64,000 nt of DNA, taken from Sphingomonas paeninsulae (GTDB taxonomy: Bacteria > Pseudomonadota > Alphaproteobacteria > Sphingomonadales > Sphingomonadaceae). Shown one piece after another: positions 15,665 to 26,298 of this stretch. The stretch lies in assembly GCF_003660165.1 (NCBI RefSeq), contig NZ_CP032828.1, positions 744,001 to 808,000 of the forward strand, in the 5' to 3' direction. Each line of letters starts with the position of its first letter. Position 1 is the first letter of the stretch. The position numbers were made by a program, and so were the translations under genes. A model generated the notes under the pieces. It was given only the letters and a program-made list of their open reading frames with translations, was not told the DNA's origin and ran no database searches.

Positions 15665-18600
15665 CCGATTTTGCTGAACTCATCGCCGCGACCAACTATT
15701 CGTTTCTTCGCGGTGCCTCGCACGCGAAGGATATGGTCGGTACGGCGATAGAGTTGGGTTATCCGGGTATCGGCATTGCCGACCGCAATAGCGTGGCAGG
15801 GGTAGTCCGCGCTTACGTTGCCCTCAAGAATGCGCGCGAAAAGCGAACCGAAGAAGCTCTCCCCGATTTTGACTTCAAACTGATCGTCGGTGCGCGCCTC
15901 GTCTTTGCTGACGGGACACCCGACATCATTGCCTATCCCATGACCCGCAAAGGCTGGGGTCGCCTGACGCGGCTTCTGACAACGGGCAATCTGCGGGCGG
16001 AAAAGGGCGGTTGTATCCTTCGGTTCGACGATCTGCTGAACTATCTCGAGGATCTGTTGCTGATTGTCATGCCGGTCTGCACCGCGACGGAAGACAAGGC
16101 GAAAGCCAAGCCCCCCGAGTATGATTCAGGGCTGGATGCCAAACCCGCCCCTCTGCTTAGGCTGGTTCTCCCGCCGCTTCCTCACGGGCTTGGTTCCACG
16201 CTCTCTCGCCTTGCAGGCCATGCTCCCGACCGTGTTTGGCTGGGAGCAACCGCCGCTTATCGTGGAGATGATGCCCGCCAACTTGCCCGGTTAAATCGTA
16301 TTGCACGAATTGCGGGTGTTTGCATGATCGCCACCAACGAGGCTCTCTATGCGACGCCCAAACAGCGACCACTCCACGACATCCTGACCTGTATCCTCAA
16401 CGGCACCACCATTACGAATGCCGGTTACAAGCTTGAACCCAATGCAGAGCGCCATCTGAAATCGCCTGCCGAAATGAAACGTCTTTTCCGCAAATATCCG
16501 CAGGCGATTGTGGAAACGACACGATTGCTGTCACGCATCGACTTCACTCTCGAAGACCTGAAATACGAATATCCGCACGAACCGGTTCCACTGGGCAAAA
16601 CGCCCAATGGCTGGCTGGTCCGCCTCACGATGCGAGCGGCGCGCGACCGCTATAAAAGAGAGCGTCTTCCCGAAAAATTGCGCGGCTTGCTCAGGGAAGA
16701 ATTCAAACTGATCCGTAAGCAGAATTACGCCTATTATTTCCTGACCGTCCATGACGTTGTCGCCTTTGCGCGCCGCAAGGGAATATATTGTCAGGGTCGC
16801 GGATCGGCAGCCAATTCGGTGGTGTGCTTCATGCTCGACATCACTTCGGTTGACCCGATGGAGCACAGTCTCTTGTTTTCCCGATTTGTGTCGGAGGAGC
16901 GCAAGGAACCGCCCGATATCGACGTTGATTTCGAACACGAACGTCGTGAAGAAGTGATGCAATATGTCTATGATCGCTATGGCCGACACCGTGCGGGGAT
17001 TGCCGCAACTGTAGCCCATTACCGTCCGCGCAGTGCGGTTCGGGAAGTGGGCAAAGTGCTTGGGCTAACCGAGGATATCACCAATCGTCTGACCTCGACC
17101 GTATGGGGCAGCTATACGACGTCGATGGACGAAAAACGGCTCCGCGAAGCTGGATTTGAGACCAACAATGTTGAAATCACAAGGCTGAACGGGCTGGTCC
17201 GGCAACTGATGAATTTTCCGCGCCATTTGTCGCAGCATGTCGGCGGTTTCGTACTGACCGAAGACCGTCTGGATGAAACGGTGCCGATCCATAATGCCGC
17301 GATGATCGACCGCACTTTCATCGAATGGGACAAGGACGATATCGACGCGCTGTGTCTGATGAAGGTCGATATATTGGCGCTCGGGATGCTGACCTGCATC
17401 CACAAGGCGTTCGACATGATGCGCGCCAATGGGCTGGGCGATCATAATCTGGAAGTGGACCTCCCTGCCGACGATCCGGAAGTTTATAAGATGCTGTGCA
17501 AGGGTGACAGTGTCGGCGTGTTTCAGGTCGAGAGCCGTGCACAGATGAATATGCTGCCGCGCCTGCGTCCCAAGGAACTCTACGATCTGGTTATTCAGGT
17601 CGCCATCGTCCGACCGGGGCCGATTCAGGGCAATATGGTGCATCCATATCTGCGGCGGCGACAGGGGATCGAGGAATGGAGTTTTCCGTCGCCTGCCAAA
17701 CCTCATCCGCAGAACGAACTGCACGAAATCTTGGCCAAGACGCTCGGCGTGCCGCTGTTTCAGGAACAGGCGATGAAACTGGCTATCGTTGCGGCGGAAT
17801 TCACACCAGCGGAAGCAAACAAATTGCGGCGTGCAATGGCGACGTTCCGTAATGTCGGCACGATGCCGCAGTTCGAGGAGAAGATGGTCGGTGGCATGAT
17901 GCGGCGCGGCTATGAGGAGGAGTTTGCGCGACGCTGTTTCGAACAGATCAAGGGGTTTGGCAGCTATGGCTTCCCCGAAAGCCACGCTTTGTCGTTCGCG
18001 CGGCTGGTCTATGTTTCGTCATGGATCAAATGCCATTTTCCTAACGTATTCTGCGCGGCGCTGCTCAATTCGCAGCCGATGGGATTTTACGCGCCTGCTC
18101 AGATCGTTCGCGACGCGCAGGAACATGGGGTCGAGGTTTTGCCGGTCGATGTAAATTTCAGTATTTGGGACACTGAACTGGAGAGTGGCGCGGTCCGCTT
18201 GGGGTTCCGTCAGATCGAGGGCTTTCGAGGGGAGTGGGCGGAGCGCATTGTCGATACCCGGCCATTTGTCAGTATAGAAGGACTGGCGCGCGATACCATG
18301 ATTCCGGGGCGTGCATTGCAGCTGTTGGCCGATGCCGACGCGCTTCGATCGCTGGCACTGGATCGGCGCGAGGGGCTTTGGGAGGTGCGCCGCACGCACA
18401 GCGATACGCTGCCACTGTTTGCTGCGGCTGATGCTCGTGAGCTTGCCGCCGAGCCCGAGGCAAACCTGCCTGTCATGCCGATGAGCGAGCATGTTGCCGC
18501 CGACTATCAGACGGCTCGTTTGTCGCTGAAGGGGCATCCGATGGCGTTTTTGCGTGAGACTTTCGCAGCGGAAAACATCCTGACTTGTGCCGCGACATCA

Positions 18601-19008
18601 GCGACGAAAAACGGCGCACGAGTGAAGACGGCGGGCGTGGTTCTGGTTCGCCAGCGTCCGGGCAAAGGCAATGCGATTTTCGTCACGATCGAGGATGAGA
18701 CCGGAGTGACGAACATTGTAATTTGGGCGCGGCTTTTCGAACTTCAGCGGCGTGAAGTGATGGCTGCGCGGCTGATGATGGTCGAGGGGGAGCTTCAGCG
18801 TAGCTCCGAAGGTGTCGTCCATTTGATGGCCAGCCGGGTTTATGACCGGACTGACGAACTGAAGCAGCTATCCGAGGCGCATGATCCGATTTCGCTATTG
18901 TCGCAGGCCGACGAGTTCCTGCACCCTCAGCATCCACGCCATGCGGTCCCTCGTGGTTCGCACCCGCGCGATGCCCGGATTTTGCCGAAATCGCGGGATT
19001 TTCACTAA
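15661..19008 (+). CDS. dnaE2: DnaE2, error-prone DNA polymerase III alpha subunit
   Basis: A 1115-residue C-family polymerase for SOS mutagenesis. An N-terminal PHP domain starts with AATNYSFLRGASHAKDMV. The polymerase active site has PDIDVDFEHERREEVMQYVY and GRGSAANSVVCFML, with the third acidic residue in LMKVDILALGML. The HhH/thumb region carries PESHALSFARLVYVSSWIK, and the C-terminal OB fold carries FVTIEDETGVTNIVIW. The end (PRGSHPRDARILPKSRDFH) is the characteristic DnaE2 tail. Its GTG start overlaps the imuB stop. Since ImuA and ImuB are needed for DnaE2 mutagenesis in characterised systems, the imuA frameshift matters for whether this gene is functional. Confidence 0.95.
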   Translation: MTDFAELIAATNYSFLRGASHAKDMVGTAIELGYPGIGIADRNSVAGVVRAYVALKNAREKRTEEALPDFDFKLIVGARLVFADGTPDIIAYPMTRKGWGRLTRLLTTGNLRAEKGGCILRFDDLLNYLEDLLLIVMPVCTATEDKAKAKPPEYDSGLDAKPAPLLRLVLPPLPHGLGSTLSRLAGHAPDRVWLGATAAYRGDDARQLARLNRIARIAGVCMIATNEALYATPKQRPLHDILTCILNGTTITNAGYKLEPNAERHLKSPAEMKRLFRKYPQAIVETTRLLSRIDFTLEDLKYEYPHEPVPLGKTPNGWLVRLTMRAARDRYKRERLPEKLRGLLREEFKLIRKQNYAYYFLTVHDVVAFARRKGIYCQGRGSAANSVVCFMLDITSVDPMEHSLLFSRFVSEERKEPPDIDVDFEHERREEVMQYVYDRYGRHRAGIAATVAHYRPRSAVREVGKVLGLTEDITNRLTSTVWGSYTTSMDEKRLREAGFETNNVEITRLNGLVRQLMNFPRHLSQHVGGFVLTEDRLDETVPIHNAAMIDRTFIEWDKDDIDALCLMKVDILALGMLTCIHKAFDMMRANGLGDHNLEVDLPADDPEVYKMLCKGDSVGVFQVESRAQMNMLPRLRPKELYDLVIQVAIVRPGPIQGNMVHPYLRRRQGIEEWSFPSPAKPHPQNELHEILAKTLGVPLFQEQAMKLAIVAAEFTPAEANKLRRAMATFRNVGTMPQFEEKMVGGMMRRGYEEEFARRCFEQIKGFGSYGFPESHALSFARLVYVSSWIKCHFPNVFCAALLNSQPMGFYAPAQIVRDAQEHGVEVLPVDVNFSIWDTELESGAVRLGFRQIEGFRGEWAERIVDTRPFVSIEGLARDTMIPGRALQLLADADALRSLALDRREGLWEVRRTHSDTLPLFAAADARELAAEPEANLPVMPMSEHVAADYQTARLSLKGHPMAFLRETFAAENILTCAATSATKNGARVKTAGVVLVRQRPGKGNAIFVTIEDETGVTNIVIWARLFELQRREVMAARLMMVEGELQRSSEGVVHLMASRVYDRTDELKQLSEAHDPISLLSQADEFLHPQHPRHAVPRGSHPRDARILPKSRDFH

Positions 19009-19387
19009 TAACCTAAATAACCACGATTATCATTTTACTCAGACGAAAATAGTAATCGATCCGTTCAATCGAGCGAAGCGTCCCGGCTGCGGTGATCTCC
19101 CCTTTTAATTTATCGTTGCGTTAGGAGCGTAAAGAAGCGTTCTCCTTGATTGACCATGATCTGCTGCACTGTCGAGACCAACAGGCCGCTCGCCCGTCCA
19201 CGTTGCGCGAATTCAAATGGGTCGTACCGGGCGGGAGGTTTTCGAGCGTCCGGGTGATCATGCCTTTGATCCGGACATCATTAAGCGCGCTATGAGGCCG
19301 CCCAAGCGCCGCTACGGCGCGGTTTGGACTCGGGTAGTCCATTTCCGATACGGTGCGTTCATCACTCCACTGATAGTCATGCAACCT
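19009..19387. other. Gene-free stretch before the GH3 gene
   Basis: About 380 bases. The first 80 are AT-rich (ATTATCATTTTACTC), likely the end of the SOS transcript and/or a promoter. A minus-strand frame at 19121-19384 and the in-frame extension of the GH3 gene back to 19217 lack recognisable motifs. Confidence 0.4.
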
Positions 19388-21664
19388 ATGAAATTGAATC
19401 GACGCGAGATCATATTAACGGCCACCGCGGGCGCCATGACTCTTGGTTTCCGAAGCAAGGCAATGGCTGCGACGGATGTGGAACGGGTTAACGACCTTAT
19501 CGCGCGTATGACGGTTGAAGAGAAAGCGGGTCAAATGACTTGCCTCGCCGATTCATTTCGCCCCTTTAATCCGCCCAATCCTCAGGCCGGCATTCGAGAC
19601 GAAGGACGGCTTGCCGCTGAAGTAAAGCGTGGTCGGGTCGGGTGCCTGTTCAATGGCTATGGTGTGGCCGGCGCGCGAAGGGCGCAGGATATTGCTGTAA
19701 AAGAGAGCCGACTTGGCATCCCGCTGCTTTTCGCGGGGGATGTAATCCACGGCTTGAAAACGGTATTTCCTGTACCGCTGGGAGAGGCATCCAGCTTTGA
19801 TCCCGAGCTTGCGGAAAGAACAGCGCGAGCGGCCGCTGAGGAGGCAACGGCGGCAGGGCTTCACCTTACCTTTGCGCCGATGGTGGATATCGCGCGTGAC
19901 CAGCGCTGGGGCCGCGTGGTGGAAGGGGCAGGGGAGGATGTGTATCTCGGTCGATTGTTCGCTGCAGCGCGCGTGCGCGGGTTTCAGGGCCGAAACCTGC
20001 GCCGTGCCGACAGCCTCCTTGCCTGCGCGAAGCATTTCGCGGCGTATGGAGCGGTGTCGGCCGGTCTGGAATATGGCAGCGTGGATATCTCCGACGAGAC
20101 ATTGCGCGAAGTCCACTTGCCGCCCTTCGGAGCAGCCTTTGCCGCAGGGGCGGTCATGACGATGGCGGCGTTCAATGAAATCAACGGCGTTCCCGCGACC
20201 GGCGATCGCGAGCTGTTGACCGACATCTTACGCGGCGAGATGCATTTCCGCGGTTTCGTATTTTCCGATTATACCGCCGATGAGGAACTGATAGCCGGCG
20301 GCTTTGCCCATGATGCGCGTGATGCGGCTCGCCTCGCCGTGCAGGCGGGCGTCGACATGAGCATGCAAAGTGGCCTTTACATCGATCATTTACCCGAACT
20401 CGTGAAATCGGGTGCTGTCCCGATGCAGGTTGTGGACGTCGCGGTGCGCCGCATTCTTTATGTGAAAACCATGATCGGCCTGTTCGACAACCCTTATCGG
20501 TCGCTCGACCCGGCTATCCAGAAAACGAGAATAGCGACATCGGAGAAACGCGACCTTGCGAGAGAGGCTGCGGGACGATCTATCGTCCTTTTGAGTAATG
20601 CTGGCATATTACCTTTATCACCGATCTCCAATCAGCGGATCGCGCTGATCGGTCCGTTCTCCGAAGATCGCGATAATCTGTTTGGGCCGTGGGCGTTTTA
20701 CGCGGATCAGGGGAGCGGGATCGATATTGCCAATGGGTTGCGCGCGGCACTGCAAAATCCCGATAGCCTGACGGTGACGCCGGGATGCCATGTCGAGGCG
20801 GAGATCAGCGGCGGACTGGCAAAGGCCGTCGCCGCAGCAAAGGCTGCCGATATCGTCATACTCGCCATCGGTGAATCGCAAATGATGTCGGGCGAGGCGC
20901 AGAGTCATACGGTGATAGAAATCCCTGCCGCCCAGCAGGCCTTGGCCGAAGCGGTCGCGGCGACAGGGAAGCCAGTCATAATTATACTCTGTCATGGCCG
21001 TGCGCTCGCCCTGAATGGCGCAGTCGCTAATGCGCAGGCAATTCTGGCAACATGGTTTCTCGGTAGCGAAGCGGGGAACGGCATAGCCGATGTCTTGTTT
21101 GGGAAAGTCGATCCGTCGGCCAAGCTACCCGTCAGCTTTCCCTGGGAGTCCGGGCAGGAGCCTTTTTTCTATAACCGGAAATCGACGGGTCGACCGGTGG
21201 TATCCAATGTGACCGAATATAAGGCGCGTTACAGCACGACCGACAACAGTGCGCGTTTTCCCTTCGGTCACGGCCTGACGTATGCCGATTTCGTTCTGGA
21301 TAACCTGCATCTGAGCGACACCGCTTTGCGATGGAACGATTCAATCGAAGTCCGGGCACGGCTGACCAATCGGAGTACCCGACGTGCCTCGGAGGTCGTC
21401 CAGCTTTATATCCGCGACCGCGTTGCCAGCCGCACGCGCCCAATCCGTGAATTAAAGGGCATAAAGCGTGTGACCTTGAGCGGCGGCGAAAGCATTTTTG
21501 TGCGATTTTCGCTTTCCCGATTCGACTTACAGTTTGTGGGCTATCGCAACCAGGTCATTGCAGAACCCGGCGTGTTTGACGTTTGGGTGGGTCAATCGTC
21601 CGCAGATGGGTTGCATGCAGAATTTACCTTATATGCTGAGGCGGATAATAAGGGACAGAAGTAA
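19388..21664 (+). CDS. Glycoside hydrolase family 3, BglX-like beta-glucosidase
   Basis: A 758-residue exported hydrolase from the ATG at 19388. The N-terminus (MKLNRREIILTATAGAMTLG) is a signal sequence with a Tat-like NRRE motif. The GH3 TIM barrel follows: MTVEEKAGQMTC, then GDVIHGLKTVFPVPLGEASSFDP, RWGRVVEGAGEDVYLG and ACAKHFAAYG. The presumed nucleophile is Asp294 in FVFSDYTADEEL. The alpha/beta domain (IALIGPFSEDRDNLFGPW, the LAIGESQMMSGEAQSH acid/base region) and a C-terminal fibronectin-III domain (SEVVQLYIRD) complete the fold. It faces opgH with only 9 bases between stop codons. Action on periplasmic glucans made by OpgGH is a plausible inference from this neighbourhood. Confidence 0.88.
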   Translation: MKLNRREIILTATAGAMTLGFRSKAMAATDVERVNDLIARMTVEEKAGQMTCLADSFRPFNPPNPQAGIRDEGRLAAEVKRGRVGCLFNGYGVAGARRAQDIAVKESRLGIPLLFAGDVIHGLKTVFPVPLGEASSFDPELAERTARAAAEEATAAGLHLTFAPMVDIARDQRWGRVVEGAGEDVYLGRLFAAARVRGFQGRNLRRADSLLACAKHFAAYGAVSAGLEYGSVDISDETLREVHLPPFGAAFAAGAVMTMAAFNEINGVPATGDRELLTDILRGEMHFRGFVFSDYTADEELIAGGFAHDARDAARLAVQAGVDMSMQSGLYIDHLPELVKSGAVPMQVVDVAVRRILYVKTMIGLFDNPYRSLDPAIQKTRIATSEKRDLAREAAGRSIVLLSNAGILPLSPISNQRIALIGPFSEDRDNLFGPWAFYADQGSGIDIANGLRAALQNPDSLTVTPGCHVEAEISGGLAKAVAAAKAADIVILAIGESQMMSGEAQSHTVIEIPAAQQALAEAVAATGKPVIIILCHGRALALNGAVANAQAILATWFLGSEAGNGIADVLFGKVDPSAKLPVSFPWESGQEPFFYNRKSTGRPVVSNVTEYKARYSTTDNSARFPFGHGLTYADFVLDNLHLSDTALRWNDSIEVRARLTNRSTRRASEVVQLYIRDRVASRTRPIRELKGIKRVTLSGGESIFVRFSLSRFDLQFVGYRNQVIAEPGVFDVWVGQSSADGLHAEFTLYAEADNKGQK

Positions 21665-21673
21665 CGCCGAGCA

Positions 21674-23509
21674 TTAAAGTTCGCCGAACAAGTTCCGATC
21701 CATTAGGGGCACTTGCGGCTCAGGGCTTGGCACGCGCGGGGCTTCGGTAATGCCCGGCTCTGGCACGCGGAAGAAGCGCGCGGCCGCCGCCCGGCTGCCC
21801 AATGCCTCGCTCGAGGTCAGACTGATCAGCCAGGGCGAAATAAGCAGACCGACGATGATCGGCGAAAGCCACAGCGCGGTCGTCGTGTCGAAAAAGGCGG
21901 TCGCGGCGAGCGCGGTGCCCAGCAACAAATGTTCGCGCAAGTCCGGCAACACCTCACGCACGGTGATGCGCCGCGCGCCGCGGACCTGGGTGTTCCAGCT
22001 CGCCGATATGCCAAGTAGCAGGCCGAGCAGCGCCTTGGTCTGCGTGACCATCGTAATGGGCGCGAGCAGCATGCCGAGCACAATCTCAACCGGCACCGTG
22101 CGCAGGATCGCCCCCGCGCCGCCAAAGCTGCGCCGCCGGTCGCGGTCGGCCAGCATCCATATCGTTCCCATCAGCTTGGGGCCGAACAGCAGCAGCACCG
22201 TCAGCGCCAGTACGCTGGGCGGCGCCAACGTAACGAAACTGCCAGTGCCGCGTGTTGCCATCTGGCCGATCATCGTCAGGATCAGGAGCAGCCAGCCCGG
22301 CGAGGTGAGGTAGGCCGATGCGCCGATCAGCAGGTGGAGGCGACTGGCCCAGTGCAGGCCGAATGATCCGAGCAGTTGCAGGTGCTGCAAATTGCCCTGC
22401 ATCCAGCGCCGGTCGCGGATCGCCATATCGACGATGGTGGGTGGGAACTCCTCGTAGCTGCCGCCGATCATCACCATGTGCACAGCCCACCCGCGTCGCC
22501 GCAGCAGTGCCGATTCGAGCATGTCGTGGCTCAGGACATGGCCCCCGAACGGCGCCTTGCCGGGAAGTTCGGGCAGGCCGCAGGATTCGGCGAAGGCGCG
22601 CGTGCGCACGATCGCGTTGTGGCCCCAGAAGTTTGCTTCCGAACCCGACCACCATAGCAGTCCAGCGCTGGCGATTGGACCGTAGGCCTCGCTCGAGAAC
22701 TGCATCCAGCGCTGGAAGAGGGTGCGCGCGTGGGTGATCATCGGCACCGTCTGTAGCAGGCCAATCGAGGGGCGCTCCTCCATGATCGAGGCCATGCCGA
22801 CGATGGCGTCGCCGCTCATCATCGAATCGGCGTCGAGGATTAGCATGCACTCGTAAGACGCGCCAAAGCGGCGGACCCATTCCGCGATGTTACCGGGCTT
22901 GCGCGCGACGTTCTTCTCGCGGCGGCGGTAATAGAGTTTGATCGGTGCTTCGGCCGCGAGCTCGCGCCAGGCGGCTTCCTCGCGTTTGCCGTGGAAGGGG
23001 TTGGAATCGCTCAGGATGAAGAAGTCGATCCAAGGTGCGCCACCGGACGCGGCGATGGAGTTCGTCATGGCGCGAGCACGAGCGAAGACCTCCTCGACGC
23101 TCTCGTTATAGACAGGCATCAAAACGGCGATGCGATGGCGCAGGCTGGAGGCAGGACTGGGCAGGACGGTGAAGCCGGGATGCTCGCCGGTAATGAGCTT
23201 GAGGAAGCCGATTGCGGAGGAAACGAAGCCGAAGGTGATCCAGCAAAAGAGAGGCACGAAGAATACCAGCAACGTGACTTCGACCCAATCGAGCCCGTCA
23301 CGCGATAGCTCCATACGCACTGTGCTGGAGGCGGCAAGGCCGATCACTGCGGTCAGCGCCAGCAACAGCAAACGTTTGACCAGCATTCCGTGCGGGCTGG
23401 TCAGAACTTCGCGTGCGCCGGGCGGGTTGCCGTAAAGGTTCTGCACCGGCATCACGAGGGGCGCTTCGGCGGGCAGCATCGGCGGGCTTGGCAGAGCGGT
23501 CATGCTCAT
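21674..23509 (-). CDS. opgH: OpgH/MdoH glucan glucosyltransferase
   Basis: About 611 residues. The start ATG at 23509 overlaps the opgG stop as ATGA; upstream residues in the frame belong to the opgG overlap and look unreal. It is a GT2-family inner-membrane enzyme that builds the beta-1,2-glucan backbone of osmoregulated periplasmic glucans from UDP-glucose. Visible elements are two N-terminal membrane helices, the GT2 domain with AVLMPVYNE, the DxD-type LILDADSMMSG, the catalytic-base region GHVLSHDMLES and the RRWMQGN motif, then several C-terminal membrane helices. Confidence 0.92.
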   Translation of the reverse strand: MSMTALPSPPMLPAEAPLVMPVQNLYGNPPGAREVLTSPHGMLVKRLLLLALTAVIGLAASSTVRMELSRDGLDWVEVTLLVFFVPLFCWITFGFVSSAIGFLKLITGEHPGFTVLPSPASSLRHRIAVLMPVYNESVEEVFARARAMTNSIAASGGAPWIDFFILSDSNPFHGKREEAAWRELAAEAPIKLYYRRREKNVARKPGNIAEWVRRFGASYECMLILDADSMMSGDAIVGMASIMEERPSIGLLQTVPMITHARTLFQRWMQFSSEAYGPIASAGLLWWSGSEANFWGHNAIVRTRAFAESCGLPELPGKAPFGGHVLSHDMLESALLRRRGWAVHMVMIGGSYEEFPPTIVDMAIRDRRWMQGNLQHLQLLGSFGLHWASRLHLLIGASAYLTSPGWLLLILTMIGQMATRGTGSFVTLAPPSVLALTVLLLFGPKLMGTIWMLADRDRRRSFGGAGAILRTVPVEIVLGMLLAPITMVTQTKALLGLLLGISASWNTQVRGARRITVREVLPDLREHLLLGTALAATAFFDTTTALWLSPIIVGLLISPWLISLTSSEALGSRAAAARFFRVPEPGITEAPRVPSPEPQVPLMDRNLFGEL

Positions 23510-25011
23510 GTCTCGATCGCCTTGATCACGGTTTCGCTGAGTGCGGTGTTCCCACGCTTGAGAAACACGCGAAACTGGGGCTGGCTTACGTCTTTGCTTC
23601 TCACGTCGATCATGACGCGCCAACGCGCGGCGGCATGCGCGATTGGGTAAGCGGCGGCGGATACAATCGCTCCTGTGGGAAGGTCGGTTTCGGGGACAAC
23701 GCCGCTGGTGCGATCCAGCCCGGTGAGCGCCGGTCCCGCGAAATCGAAGACGAATTTACGCACGCCGGCCGCGGGAGGAGCGCCGGGGATGCCGCCGGGT
23801 CCGTCGTAGATATCGACACAGCGCGAGGCCAGGTCGGCGGTCGGGTCTTTTGATGTCCAAGTTAGCCGATAGGCGAAGTCGCGTCTTTCCCCCGCGCGAG
23901 CCGGCCGGTCGCCCCGCCAGAACATTGCGATATTGTCCATCGTCTCACTCTGCGTCGGCATCTCGTAGAGGCACACCGCGCCGGCGCCCCAGTTGCCCTT
24001 GGGCTCGACCCAGAGCGAGGGGCGGCGATCGTAGAACACACCATCGTCCTGATAATGGTCGAAGGTCTGATCACGCTGCAGCAGGCCGAAGCCTTTCGGA
24101 GATGACGCACGCAGCGAATGCAGTTTGGCGACCTGTGGATTCTCGAGCGGTCGCCAGATGCGCTCGCCATTGCCGGCCCAGATCGCGAGACCGTCGGAAT
24201 CATGGATCTCGGGCCGCCAGTCGCGTCGGCCCGGCGGGGTCGACTGGTCGTACCAGAACATGCTGGAGGCAGCGGCGAGGCCCAACTGCTCGACGTTCTT
24301 GCGCAGGAACAGCGTCGCGGTGACGTCCTGTGTCACGCCGTTCTGGCCCTTGCGGCAGTCGAAGGCATAGGCACCGACAAGGCTCGGGCCGTCTAGAAGG
24401 GCATGAACGCGGATCGTATCGGCCCCGGTCTGCTCGATCCAGAAGTGGGTAAAACCTGGAAACTCCTCACCCTTGGCAAGGCCGGTGTCGATGGCGATGG
24501 CGCGGGCCGACAGGCCGTATTGATCGCGCGATCCCGAGGTGCGGAAATAGCTCGCCCCCTGAAAGGCGAGCCAGTCGCTATGGTTCGAGGAGTCCATGAC
24601 GCGAAAGCCGACCGGGTCGGTGTTCTGGTTGCCGATGAACAGGCCGTCGGTGTCCACGATCTCGCGCGCCTGGCCGCTTTCCACCACGGCGATGCGCACC
24701 GGCTTGGGTGCCGTACCCCTGGTCGCCGGAAACAGACGAACGTTGCCAGCGATGGCCTGCGCGTCACCGTACGTTAGCCGAACGGCGGCGTCGTAATCGG
24801 CAGCGGCACGCGGGGAATCTGGCGTTTCCGCAAAGGGTATGCGCGAAAGAGCCTGAGCGCGGGCAACCAGCCAGTCCCAGGAAAACGGCGTTGGCGCGCC
24901 CAGTCGACCGGCTGCGGCAGTGGCGATTCCGCCGGGCAAGGCGCTTGCCGCCGCGAGCGCCGCGAAAAGTCTGACAGCCGTACGGCGCGTTATCTGCGCG
25001 TTGTTTAACAA
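23506..25011 (-). CDS. opgG: OpgG/MdoG-family periplasmic glucan biosynthesis protein
   Basis: About 501 residues. I choose the TTG at 25011 because AGAGGGA lies upstream; the TTG at 25038 lacks a site. The signal region ITRRTAVRLFAALAAASALPGG carries a twin arginine, which is more usual for OpgD than OpgG, so an OpgD-like subtype is possible. The body has FSWDWLVARAQALSRIPF, YGLSARAIAIDTG, FWIEQT, the conserved FWYDQSTPPGRRDWRPEIHDSDGL and FDHYQDDGVFYDRRPSLWVEP blocks of the family. It works in the periplasm in branching or maturation of the glucan chains made by OpgH, with which it overlaps by 4 bases. Confidence 0.9.
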   Translation of the reverse strand: MLNNAQITRRTAVRLFAALAAASALPGGIATAAAGRLGAPTPFSWDWLVARAQALSRIPFAETPDSPRAAADYDAAVRLTYGDAQAIAGNVRLFPATRGTAPKPVRIAVVESGQAREIVDTDGLFIGNQNTDPVGFRVMDSSNHSDWLAFQGASYFRTSGSRDQYGLSARAIAIDTGLAKGEEFPGFTHFWIEQTGADTIRVHALLDGPSLVGAYAFDCRKGQNGVTQDVTATLFLRKNVEQLGLAAASSMFWYDQSTPPGRRDWRPEIHDSDGLAIWAGNGERIWRPLENPQVAKLHSLRASSPKGFGLLQRDQTFDHYQDDGVFYDRRPSLWVEPKGNWGAGAVCLYEMPTQSETMDNIAMFWRGDRPARAGERRDFAYRLTWTSKDPTADLASRCVDIYDGPGGIPGAPPAAGVRKFVFDFAGPALTGLDRTSGVVPETDLPTGAIVSAAAYPIAHAAARWRVMIDVRSKDVSQPQFRVFLKRGNTALSETVIKAIET

Positions 25012-25099
25012 AACGGATTCCCTCTTGTATCGCCGCAATGTCGACGTGGTGGCCTGATGCGATACGCCCGAAAGGCCCTATTGTTGCACGGTAAACCTG

Positions 25100-26298
25100 T
25101 CAGTGGTGTGACCGTTCCGAACCGCTCCTTGCGTCTCGCCAACCGATGATCGCCCGATCGCCGGGCTTGAGGTCGTTGGCGAAGACTTCGACGCGCTTGC
25201 CGTCGCTTCCTCCTACGGTGACGTATATCCGCCGCGGGTCGCCATGTTCGAGCACGTATATCCGCTCGCGCCGTGCTTCCCGCCGATCTTCCTGCCGATC
25301 GACCGGCTCGAACGCAAGCGCAGCTTCTGGCACGAGCAGAACGTTGCGCCGCTCGGGTAGGTCGACCTCCACCGTCGCGGCCATGCCGGGGCGGACCCAT
25401 GGGTCGGGGCGTTCTATGGTGAAGAGCGGGCGCGGCGGGTTGCCCTGCAGCGGTGTCAGCGTGGCCGATTGCGGGGCGTCGGGCATGGTATCGAAGCGCA
25501 CCTGTGCCAGAGCGCTCGCCTCGATCGGCGCGCCTGGCCGGGGGTCAGCGGCACTTCGATAGTCAGCGGCGCGAGTCCTGCGGCGATGGTGAACAGCGGT
25601 TGGTTCTCGGTGACCGTTTGCCCCGCCTGAACTTCGCGCATGACCAGCGTGCCCGTGATCGGCGCGCGCACTTCGGCGCTGGCCAGCTGCGTCTGTTGGT
25701 CCTTGAGCTGGAGCTTTGCCGCTTTGACCTCGGCCCGCGCGGTTTCGACGCCGAGTTCGGTTCGCCGGGCTTCCACGCGTGCGCCTTCGATTTCGTTCAG
25801 CGACGGCGCGCGACCGCCCGACCGCTTCCACACGCTCTCAAAGCGGGCGAGGCGTGCGCTGGCATCCAGGGTGGATATTTTCGCGGCCTCCAACGAGGAC
25901 TGCGCCACAAGCAGGCGCGACCGCCCGATCGCAACTGCGCTCGCGACTTGACTGGCATCGAGCATTGCCAGCACTTCGCCCTTCTCGACCTTGCCGTCGC
26001 TCTTGCCAGTAATCCATGTGACTCGCCCGCGGATGGCGGCCGTGACCGTGACTTCGCCCGAGCCGCGCACCTGCCCACGTTCGGACACCCGGGGCACGAG
26101 GTTCCCCATTTCCACTGGGGCGGAGTAGTATGGCGAATCCTCGCCGGTGACGAAACGCACGAAAAATGCCAGTGTCCCCAAGGCCGCCAGCGCCAGCACC
26201 AGCAGACTGAGCCAGTGGCGCATGGCACCGCGTGGCGCGGCATCGAGCAGCGCGTCGAGCGGAGAATGCCTGTCTTGCTTGCTCACAATATCAGTCAC
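25100..26298 (-). pseudogene. HlyD/MacA-like periplasmic adaptor protein (frameshifted)
   Basis: Membrane fusion protein for a tripartite exporter, starting at the GTG at 26298. The first 265 residues give an N-terminal membrane anchor (HWLSLLVLALAALGTLAFFVRF), a lipoyl half with SERGQVRGSGEV, and a hairpin coiled coil ending in RAPITGTLVMREVQAGQTV. The frame then breaks at ACCCCCGG; the beta-barrel and membrane-proximal domains continue one frame over (APIEASALAQVRFD, PWVRPGMAATVEVDLPERRNVLLVPEAAL, AIIGWRDARSG). One extra base in the G5 run at 25540-25544 (plus strand) restores a continuous protein. It overlaps the upstream outer-membrane-factor gene by 8 bases. No ATPase, MFS or RND pump gene is adjacent. 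Confidence 0.75.

Noticed and set aside
17065-17985. 306-codon open frame on the minus strand inside dnaE2
   Set aside because: It lies opposite an intact dnaE2 coding region and its product has no family-like motif; it is a GC-skew shadow frame.
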